Source: Coriobacteriaceae bacterium
Lineage (GTDB): Bacteria > Actinomycetota > Coriobacteriia > Coriobacteriales > UMGS124
DNA: 10,902 bases
Direction: 5' to 3'
Assembly (NCBI GenBank): GCA_019420325.1
Contig: JAHZHK010000047.1
Location: 2,671-13,572, forward strand
Of this stretch, positions 1 through 5,477 are shown one piece after another; within the stretch, counting starts at the first letter, position 1, and every line of letters starts with the position of its first letter. Under the pieces are notes generated by a model. It saw nothing but the letters and a program-made list of their open reading frames with translations. It ran no database searches and was not told the origin of the DNA. The position numbers and the translations under genes were made by a program.

Positions 1-990
1 TCCTCTTGGTGGAACCCGGGCTGGGGCACCACGGGCGACGGCCACATGATGGGCCTCGCCGCAGGCGCGCAGATGGACCCGATCCCCCAGCCCGTCATGA
101 ACTTCCGCTGGGGCAACCCCGACTCCTTCGACGACGCGCGCACCTGGAACGCCGTGTACTTCGGCATTCTGGTGAACGGCCGTGGCCAGCGCTTTGTGCG
201 CGAGGACCTGCCCTTCCAGAGCGTCTCCAACGCCCAGAACGCCCAGCCCGCCTACGGCAAGAACTGCTGGTACGTCTTTGACGAGACTATGGCCGACGGC
301 ATGCTCGACGACGCCACGCTCGAGGAGTTCAAGGGCAAGGGCTGGCTCTACGAGGCTGCGAGCCTGGAGGAGCTCGGCGAGGCCGCCGGCATCGACGGCT
401 CCGCGCTCGCCCAGACCGTGGCTGACTACAACGCCGGCTTCGAGGCGGGCAAGGACGAGCGCTTTGGCCGCGACCTTACGGGCACCATTCCCTTCACCGG
501 CACGCGCTACTTCGCCCTCACCACCAACAGCAACGTTCTGGCCACAGTGGGCGGCCTCACCATCGACGGCAACTGCTCGGTGCTCGACTGCAACGACATG
601 CCCATCCCCGGCCTGTTTGCCTGCGGCAACGCCTCGGGCAACTTCTTCTCCGGCAACTACCCCCGTCACATCCCCGGCACCTCCATCGGCCGTGCGGTGA
701 CGTTTGGCTACGTGGCCGCCGAGAGCGCCGTCAACGGCACGATTGACGAGGGCCCCATCGTCGAGGGCAGCGCCCCCGCCCTCACCGCCTACGGCACCGG
801 CGAGGCCGTGGACGAAGCGACCGTGCAGGCGGCCGTCGAGCTGGGCAGCTGGAACCCCTACGACTCGGTCCACGGCGGCAGCTCTTCCTACAGCCCCGAA
901 CAGCTTGCCGGCAACGTCGCCGCCTGCGACAACTGCCACACCTACCGCGCCGGCGACGCCACCGTCGCCGACAACATGGTGATGGAGTAA
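1..990 (+). CDS. FAD-dependent reductase of the fumarate reductase/ketosteroid dehydrogenase type with C-terminal haem-c motif (5' end outside window)
   Basis: The reading frame is open from base 1, so the N-terminus and Rossmann FAD motif lie upstream; 329 residues are visible. The segment GTTGDGHMMGLAAGAQMD (about residues 9-26) and the C-terminal block running from ACGNASGNFFSGNYP to HIPGTSIGRAVTFGYVAAE (about residues 208-241) are hallmarks of the FAD_binding_2 family, which includes fumarate and urocanate reductases and ketosteroid dehydrogenases. Such proteins usually reduce an activated C=C bond with electrons from a membrane quinol/cytochrome partner and are often exported in Eggerthellaceae. 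The substrate cannot be inferred. Unusually, after the normal family end there is a tail of about 45 residues with H291 and a CDNCH motif at residues 309-313 (bases 925-939), the signature for covalent haem c. This would make it a flavocytochrome with the haem at the C-terminus, or carry a remnant of one. A terminator follows the stop. Confidence 0.9.
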   Translation, partial: SSWWNPGWGTTGDGHMMGLAAGAQMDPIPQPVMNFRWGNPDSFDDARTWNAVYFGILVNGRGQRFVREDLPFQSVSNAQNAQPAYGKNCWYVFDETMADGMLDDATLEEFKGKGWLYEAASLEELGEAAGIDGSALAQTVADYNAGFEAGKDERFGRDLTGTIPFTGTRYFALTTNSNVLATVGGLTIDGNCSVLDCNDMPIPGLFACGNASGNFFSGNYPRHIPGTSIGRAVTFGYVAAESAVNGTIDEGPIVEGSAPALTAYGTGEAVDEATVQAAVELGSWNPYDSVHGGSSSYSPEQLAGNVAACDNCHTYRAGDATVADNMVME

Positions 991-1036
991 AGTACCCGAT
1001 CAGCGGGCAGGCCTGCTAAAAGGAATCACCTAACGC

Positions 1037-1083
1037 AAGTACCCCCGGCGCCCAGTTCAGCATGGGCCCAGGGGTACTTCTTT
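1037..1083 (+). terminator. Rho-independent terminator of the flavoprotein gene
   Basis: The arms AAGTACCCC (1037-1045) and GGGGTACTT (1071-1079) form a perfect 9-bp stem. Inside it, GCCCA (1050-1054) pairs with TGGGC (1063-1067). The stem is followed by CTTT on the plus strand. It starts 46 bp after the stop at 990. There is no T run on the other side, so it serves the plus-strand gene better than the convergent minus-strand gene that ends at 1137. Confidence 0.8.
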
Positions 1084-1136
1084 AGCTATATCTATACAGC
1101 GCATATTAGTCGCGATAGCCACCTACAAGAAACAGG

Positions 1137-1409
1137 CTAGGCAACCTTGACGCCTCCATTGGCAGCATAGCGATACAGAAGATGCGCGTTGCTATAGAGG
1201 AACTCCTCGAAGAGGACCTTCTCCTCCGCCGTGAAATGACCTTCCCAGTCAGCCCAAGTATAACTGGGCAACTCACAACGCGCGGAATCAAAACCGTCCT
1301 GCGTCGGACGTTCGAAATGCACCACTACCTTGTCCACCCCATTGGCATGGATGACTTGAGAATGGGTGATTTCCGTTCCGTCGCCAAGAGTGATATGGGG
1401 ATACATCAT
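1137..1409 (-). CDS. Hypothetical protein, 90 residues
   Basis: I do not recognise this family. The frame is open back to 1643, but the start at 1409 (MMYPHITLGDGTEITHSQ...) is preferred. A GAAAGGG ribosome-binding site lies 6 bases upstream of it, a TATACT -10 box lies at 1435-1440, and any longer form would run into the divergent gene's promoter and coding region. The protein is soluble and acidic, with no leader or membrane segment. It appears to have an N-terminal beta-rich half (residues about 4-36) and a helical C-terminal half containing WADWEGHFTAEEKVLFEEFL, ending in AANGGVKVA. A second ATG at 1406 would shorten it by one residue. It is transcribed divergently from the AlbA_2-type gene and shares its operator-rich intergenic region, so the two may be functionally linked. 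Confidence 0.7.
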   Translation of the reverse strand: MMYPHITLGDGTEITHSQVIHANGVDKVVVHFERPTQDGFDSARCELPSYTWADWEGHFTAEEKVLFEEFLYSNAHLLYRYAANGGVKVA

Positions 1410-1434
1410 GACAAACCCTTTCAAATGCGCCTTC

Positions 1435-1440
1435 AGTATA
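1435..1440 (-). promoter_or_regulatory. Candidate -10 box for the 90-residue protein gene
   Basis: On the minus strand this reads TATACT, close to the sigma-70 consensus and 25 bp before the start codon. I see no good -35 hexamer at 16-18 bp, so the promoter is weak or needs an activator. Confidence 0.4.
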
Positions 1441-1482
1441 CGCCAGATTGAATTGCGACCCAGCGCCCACCCCAGACTTCCA

Positions 1483-1541
1483 TATCGGACGTTTATCGGA
1501 CGATAATTGGACGCTGTATGGTATAATGTCTGAAACGTCCG
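1483..1541. promoter_or_regulatory. Operator-like repeat array: three direct and one inverted CGGACG elements
   Basis: TATCGGACG occurs at 1483-1491 and 1494-1502, and AATTGGACG at 1505-1513. Each is offset by exactly 11 bp, about one helical turn. The inverse element CGTCCG (within AAACGTCCG) lies at 1536-1541. The array brackets the TATAAT box of the 1565-3259 gene. Same-face repeats flanking a -10 box are typical of a binding site for a repressor or activator. The natural candidates are the divergently encoded proteins themselves (autoregulation), which is an inference. Confidence 0.65.
1519..1527 (+). promoter_or_regulatory. Extended -10 promoter for the AlbA_2-type gene
   Basis: TGGTATAAT matches an extended -10 box (TGN followed by TATAAT at 1522-1527). 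No clear TTGACA-like -35 lies at the right distance; that space is taken by the CGGACG repeats. The expected start of transcription is near 1533-1535, within or beside the inverted CGTCCG copy, giving a leader of about 30 nt. Confidence 0.65.
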
Positions 1542-1564
1542 TTTGCGACTGATGGGACATTGGC

Positions 1565-3259
1565 ATGGGGTGGAGCAATACGTTCGCCTCCCTGAAGGAG
1601 AGCAATAAACTCGAGGTGAAGGCTGCCCAAAAGGGTCTGCCACGCAGCCTTTGGGAGACGTACTCCGCGTTCGCCAACACCGACGGGGGCACCATTTTAC
1701 TCGGCGTGGAAGAAGACTCCCATGGGAGGCTTTCCGTATGCGGCGTTAACGAGCCAGAATCCCTGGTCAAAGTCCTGTGGGATGACCTCAACAACCCCAG
1801 TTGCGTCAACGTCAATCTTCTTACTGACAACGATGTAAGCATCAGCTACGATGCAGGCGCGCCGTACATCGTCATCGAAGTCCCAAGGGCTCCGCGCCAG
1901 GACCGGCCCGTCTATATACGTAACAACCTTGCTTCAGGCTCTTTCCGTCGCAACGGCGAGGGCGACTACCACTGCACATCTGAGGAGCTCAAGGCACTTG
2001 TGCGCGACGGAGGCGAAGAAATAGATCGACTTGTTCTCGAAGAGTTCGAGTTTGACTCTTTGTGCAAGGAAACCATCGCCTCTTATCGCGGTGCGTTTCA
2101 AGCACTGCGGCAAAATCATCCATGGAACAGCCTGGCCGACTCCGATTTTCTCATGCGCATAGGGGCAATTGGACGCGGCGTGCGCACGCATCGGCTCCAT
2201 CCAACACGAGCCGGGCTCCTCATGTTCGGATATGAGTACGAGATTGCGCGCGAATACCCGAGCTACCTGCTCGACTACCGAACATGCTTGGGAGACCGGC
2301 GGTGGGATGACCGCATTGCGAGCATGGACGGCACTTGGAGCGGCAACGTCTACGACTTTTGGCGCAAGGTCTGCATGAAAGTAGTCGAAGGTCTTCCCAA
2401 GCCTTTTGCCCTCGGACCCGACATGCACCGACTCGAAGATACCCCTATGCATGCGGCACTGCGCGAGGGCCTCGCAAACATGCTTGTACATGCTGACTAC
2501 TACGGCAGAAGAGGTTGTGTCGCCCTGCGCGAACCTGGCTGCATAACCTTCAGCAATCCAGGGAGCCTGCGCATGTCATGCGACGTCGCACTCCAAGGCG
2601 GCACATCTGACCCGCGCAACGCGACGCTTATGCGGATGTTCAATCTCGTGGGAATCGGCGAGCGCATTGGCAGCGGCTTTGACGTCATGCGCGCGGCTTG
2701 CACCTGGGCCGAACTGCCGCAACCCATGTTGAAGGAGTCCTACAACCCCGACTGCACGACGCTCACGTTTCGCACGGAACACAATGATGGCTGGACAACG
2801 CGGGCGGGCGCCAACGGCAGCATGCCAGCAGAACGCGATTCAAACTCGCACCCCAACACGCCCGTCGACATGGCTACCGCCCGTATCCTGGACATTTGGG
2901 AGCAGGCAGGCCACGGATGTTCCGTTGGTGCCGTGCCGGCGTCTGGCACCGCAATGTCGCAGGCAGCAAACAATAACAATCTTGCTGTTGGTCTTGGCTC
3001 CGGCGGCAGTCGTATCGCACCCTGCGAAGTTACCGTGAACGCCAAACAACTCAAACGGCGCCGTTTGCCCCGCGAGGAGCGAGAGCTTGTCATGCATTTC
3101 GTCATCGAGAACGGAGAGATTCACCGCATTGAGGCCCAGGAGCTTCTTGGCGTCGGCTCAACAAAGGCCAAGACCCTGCTCAACGACATGGTCAAGCAGG
3201 GTCTTCTCATAGTCGAAGGCGCCGGCCCCTCCACCCGCTACCTCAGCGCCAGCGCATAG
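1565..3259 (+). CDS. AlbA_2 / HATPase_c_4 domain protein (RecG-like putative transcriptional regulator)
   Basis: The protein has 564 residues and no leader, so it is cytoplasmic. The N-terminal AlbA_2 (Schlafen-related nucleic-acid binding) domain is seen in KESNKLEVKAA (residues 11-21) and FANTDGGTILLGVEE (36-50), and runs to about 150. The C-terminal ATPase-like domain shows HAALREGLANMLVHADYYG (296-314), ITFSNPGSL (327-335), RNATLMRMFN (351-360) and GIGERIGSGFDVM (363-375). These are the usual blocks of the COG2865 family, often labelled ATP-binding protein or transcriptional regulator. A low-complexity linker rich in Asn, Gly and Ser (about 405-490) leads to a winged-helix-like C-terminus (about 495-564). 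Some relatives sit in defence or mobile loci, others act as regulators, and the biochemical activity of the family is poorly known. The ribosome-binding site before ATG 1565 is weak. The gene is divergent from the 90-residue protein and has its own promoter with a repeat array. Confidence 0.85.
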   Translation: MGWSNTFASLKESNKLEVKAAQKGLPRSLWETYSAFANTDGGTILLGVEEDSHGRLSVCGVNEPESLVKVLWDDLNNPSCVNVNLLTDNDVSISYDAGAPYIVIEVPRAPRQDRPVYIRNNLASGSFRRNGEGDYHCTSEELKALVRDGGEEIDRLVLEEFEFDSLCKETIASYRGAFQALRQNHPWNSLADSDFLMRIGAIGRGVRTHRLHPTRAGLLMFGYEYEIAREYPSYLLDYRTCLGDRRWDDRIASMDGTWSGNVYDFWRKVCMKVVEGLPKPFALGPDMHRLEDTPMHAALREGLANMLVHADYYGRRGCVALREPGCITFSNPGSLRMSCDVALQGGTSDPRNATLMRMFNLVGIGERIGSGFDVMRAACTWAELPQPMLKESYNPDCTTLTFRTEHNDGWTTRAGANGSMPAERDSNSHPNTPVDMATARILDIWEQAGHGCSVGAVPASGTAMSQAANNNNLAVGLGSGGSRIAPCEVTVNAKQLKRRRLPREERELVMHFVIENGEIHRIEAQELLGVGSTKAKTLLNDMVKQGLLIVEGAGPSTRYLSASA

Positions 3260-3264
3260 CGCTG

Positions 3265-3287
3265 AAAACGCCGCATGTTTGCGTTTT
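3265..3287 (+). terminator. Candidate hairpin terminator after the AlbA_2-type gene
   Basis: AAAACGC (3265-3271) pairs with GCGTTTT (3281-3287): a 7-bp stem and 9-nt loop ending in four T. It begins 5 bp after the stop. The stem is A/T-rich at its base, so efficiency is uncertain. Its right arm is shared with a longer inverted repeat (3272-3396), so the two structures would compete. A second small hairpin, CAGCGC/GCGCTG (3250-3264), overlaps the stop codon. Confidence 0.4.
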
Positions 3288-3396
3288 AATCTCACGCATC
3301 GTAATGGCCGTTAAGTCCACACGGTATCTACCAGGCGTAATGTCAAATCAAAATGTCCAGTCATAGAAAGTGAATGACTTAAAACGCAAACATGCG
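3272..3396. repeat. 18-bp perfect inverted repeat with an 89-bp spacer
   Basis: CGCATGTTTGCGTTTTAA (3272-3289) is the exact reverse complement of TTAAAACGCAAACATGCG (3379-3396). The arms lie between the AlbA_2-type gene and the MerR-type gene. They may be a pair of regulator-binding sites, the ends of a small mobile or miniature element, or the arms of an RNA fold. No target-site duplication is evident beside them. The core AAAACGC recurs again at 3409-3415. Confidence 0.75.
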
Positions 3397-3410
3397 TCTA
3401 TTTTTCCAAA

Positions 3411-3437
3411 AACGCAGGCCCTTCGGGGCGTTATAGT
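3411..3437 (+). promoter_or_regulatory. Leader hairpin upstream of the MerR-type gene
   Basis: GCCC (3418-3421), a TTCG tetraloop and GGGC (3426-3429) form a small stable hairpin. The flanking AACGC and CGTT can extend it with a bulge. TTATAGTTTT follows at 3431-3440, giving a weak terminator or attenuator look. TATAGT (3432-3437) could alternatively be a -10 box. The sequence does not decide between them. Confidence 0.3.
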
Positions 3438-3468
3438 TTTCCTAACTAAACCGCCAGGGGGGCGCAGG

Positions 3469-4476
3469 ATGGAAAACGACAAAATCAAGGCTTGCAGGGA
3501 TGTCTCACCCAGGGAGGCTCAGCCCGAAGATATGTGCGCACCGACCGACCCCTTGCACAAGCAAGAGCCTGCACCGGGCAATCCAATTCGCGACCCAAAC
3601 AGGCTCACGGTGGGTGCCATGGCGCAGCTCAATTGCGTGTCAGCGCGCACCTTGCGCATCTATGATGAAAAAGGCCTGCTTGTGCCCGCGTGTCGTGACG
3701 ATGAAACGGGATATCGCTACTACACGCTCGCACAGTGCGAAACACTCGACACCATTCAGTTACTCCAGCGCCTTGGCTTTGCCCTCGACGAAATCAAAGA
3801 CGTGATCGCCAATCGCGATGTGCCAGGCCTTTTCGACCGGCTCTGCACCAAGGAGGAAGGTCTCGACCGACAGCTCGGCGAGCTCAAGCGCCTCAAGTAC
3901 CTGCTGCGGCGTCTTAAGGACCGCTGCATGACCGCGCAGTCCGACATCGAGTGCGGTGTTTGCCGCGTCGAGGCATTGCCCCAGCGCCGCGCCATCGTCT
4001 ACGACCTGCCTGAAAAGTACTGGGTCCATGAGGGCAAAGGCAGCTCAGCCGAGCAGCTCTTACTTTGGCAAATGGCAATCTGCCAGGTAAAACGCGAGCT
4101 GATCGACTCGGGCGTGTCGCCCAGCTACTTCGGCAACGTCGCCTGCCACGTGAAGCGCGACGCCCTGCAGCCGGGCCCCATCGACTACACAAGCGCGCTC
4201 ATCTTCATCGACAACCGCGACATCGACGTCTCTGTGCCCACCATCACCATCCCCGCAAGCCTGTACATGACCATGTACTGTGCGGACCGGAGCTGCGACG
4301 AGGGCGAGCTCATGGAGACGCGCTGCCTGCACACCTTGCTTGACCACATTGCCGAGGCCGGATACGAAATCACGGGCGACTACGTGGGCGAGGTGGTGCT
4401 CGACAGCGAGCTCTTCTCCTTCTCCGGTCGCGACGAGCTCATAAAGCTCCAGGTACCCGTGCGCAAGCGAGCGTAA
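3469..4476 (+). CDS. MerR-family transcriptional regulator with GyrI-like effector domain
   Basis: The start at 3469 is chosen because AGGGGGG lies about 6 bases upstream. An in-frame GTG at 3370 would add 33 residues covering the inverted repeat and has no good ribosome-binding site. The product has 335 residues. Residues 45-115 are a MerR helix-turn-helix: LTVGAMAQLNCVSARTLRIY, then YDEKGLLVPA and the wing ETGYRYYTLAQ. They are followed by a dimerisation coiled coil (about 118-155, KEEGLDRQLGELKRLKYLL). Residues from about 160 to the end resemble the GyrI/BmrR-type small-molecule binding fold, with AIVYDLPEKYW and GYEITGDYVGEVV. A charged, Pro-rich N-terminal extension of about 44 residues precedes the DNA-binding domain, which is longer than usual. 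MerR/GyrI proteins normally twist an over-spaced promoter when a ligand binds. The target may be the neighbouring Mo-enzyme genes or an adjacent gene; this is inference. It converges with the gene at 4669. Confidence 0.88.
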   Translation: MENDKIKACRDVSPREAQPEDMCAPTDPLHKQEPAPGNPIRDPNRLTVGAMAQLNCVSARTLRIYDEKGLLVPACRDDETGYRYYTLAQCETLDTIQLLQRLGFALDEIKDVIANRDVPGLFDRLCTKEEGLDRQLGELKRLKYLLRRLKDRCMTAQSDIECGVCRVEALPQRRAIVYDLPEKYWVHEGKGSSAEQLLLWQMAICQVKRELIDSGVSPSYFGNVACHVKRDALQPGPIDYTSALIFIDNRDIDVSVPTITIPASLYMTMYCADRSCDEGELMETRCLHTLLDHIAEAGYEITGDYVGEVVLDSELFSFSGRDELIKLQVPVRKRA

Positions 4477-4570
4477 GCGAAGATCCGACAGCAAAGTCGG
4501 GGCATGGCAACATGGCGCCACTTCGCATCTGCACAACCGCAAGGATACGCCCCGCTTCGCCTCCACGCAA

Positions 4571-4591
4571 ACAGAAGAGGCGCGCCACCTC
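4571..4591 (-). terminator. Weak candidate terminator for the minus-strand Mo-protein operon
   Basis: On the minus strand, GAGG and CCTC (plus 4588-4591 and 4577-4580) close a 7-nt loop containing GGCGCG, and TTCTGTTT follows. The stem is only 4 bp. On the plus side of this convergent gap, CCGAC/GTCGG (4485-4489/4496-4500) is the only hairpin after the MerR gene and has no T run. Termination in this 192-bp gap is therefore unclear. Confidence 0.25.
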
Positions 4592-4668
4592 CCAGCGGAG
4601 AAGTGACACGCCCCTTGTTCTTCAACCCTTACTCGTCCACGCCTTCAGCCGCGCGGCACTCGCCTCAC

Positions 4669-5475
4669 CTACGCCGTCACGCTCGCGGTCACACCGATGT
4701 TGGGCGTGTTGGCGGCATCGGCAGCACCGGGAGCCGCAGGCGGGGTAGCCTCATGGGTAAAGTCGATGGCCACGATGTCGCGGGCAAAGTACTTGGCCGA
4801 GGTGGAGCCCAGCCACAGCTGGCAGGTACCGCCCATGGAGTTCTCCAGCGGCTCGCCGTTCACGCCGAATACCACGAGGGTATAGCGCTGCTTGACATAG
4901 GACAGGGGCAGCGACACCTTGTAGCCGTCGGTCGTGGTGAACGTAACGGTGTTCGCATCAGCGGCAACGCCCGCCTGGTTCATGATGTCCACAAACTTCA
5001 CGCCTGTGACCTGGGCGTTTGCAGCAGCGCGCATGTCGGCGCCGTTGCCGGCGCAGGCGCAGCCCATCTGCACGGTCAGCGCCGAATCGTCTGCAAGCTC
5101 GTCGAGCGTGGCGGTAAAGGCGTTGTCCACGTCGCCGCCCACCGTGAGGGTCCACTCGTCAAGTGGCTTGGAGGCAAGGTCGGTGCCAGCCTGCGTGCCG
5201 CACAGGTACTTGTCCGCGCCCTGGAAATCGTGCTTGATCTGGGCGTTGGGCGTCACCGTGGACTGGTCGAACCCGAACGTGCCCTCAACCGTGCTGAGTT
5301 GCACCTGGTTGGACACGGTCGCAGCCTGTACCTCCTGGGTGGCAGTTGCGGCTTCGGGGGCCTGCGGGACGGCATCGGTAGCTGCCAGCACCATGAGAGG
5401 CGCGGCGCCGGCGGCAAGAAGGGCAGCGGTTCCCGTCAGCGCGATGCCGGCAACGGTAGTCTTCGAGGTCTTCAT
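4669..5475 (-). CDS. Secreted sulfite-oxidase-fold (Oxidored_molyb) protein, partner of the cytochrome-Mo fusion
   Basis: The protein has 268 residues. A Sec-type leader (MKTSKTTVAG, hydrophobic stretch to about residue 30, cleavage near VLAA-TDA) is followed by an Ala/Thr/Gln linker and one molybdopterin-type domain from about 105. Family blocks are DEWTLTVGGDVDNAF (106-120), a cysteine pair in MGCACAG (137-143), TGVKFVDIMNQAG (157-169), DGYKVSLPL (183-191) and VFGVNGEPLENSMGGTCQL (202-220). In the family a cysteine near this place ligates molybdenum. Here Cys139 and Cys141 both qualify, and the usual Trp before the GV motif is absent. The leader lacks twin arginines, which is odd for a cofactor that is loaded in the cytoplasm, so the protein may be cofactor-free. 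The start has a GGAGAAG ribosome-binding site inside the end of the upstream gene, 2 bp away, indicating translational coupling. Confidence 0.85.
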   Translation of the reverse strand: MKTSKTTVAGIALTGTAALLAAGAAPLMVLAATDAVPQAPEAATATQEVQAATVSNQVQLSTVEGTFGFDQSTVTPNAQIKHDFQGADKYLCGTQAGTDLASKPLDEWTLTVGGDVDNAFTATLDELADDSALTVQMGCACAGNGADMRAAANAQVTGVKFVDIMNQAGVAADANTVTFTTTDGYKVSLPLSYVKQRYTLVVFGVNGEPLENSMGGTCQLWLGSTSAKYFARDIVAIDFTHEATPPAAPGAADAANTPNIGVTASVTA

Positions 5476-5477
5476 GG

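Noticed and set aside
1410..1643. N-terminal extension of the 90-residue protein back to 1643
   Set aside because: It would overlap the divergent gene's start and the operator array. The ribosome-binding site and -10 box point to 1409.
3370..3468. Upstream GTG start for the MerR-type gene
   Set aside because: It lacks a good ribosome-binding site, would encode the inverted-repeat arm, and the extension shows no similarity to MerR proteins. The ATG at 3469 has AGGGGGG upstream.
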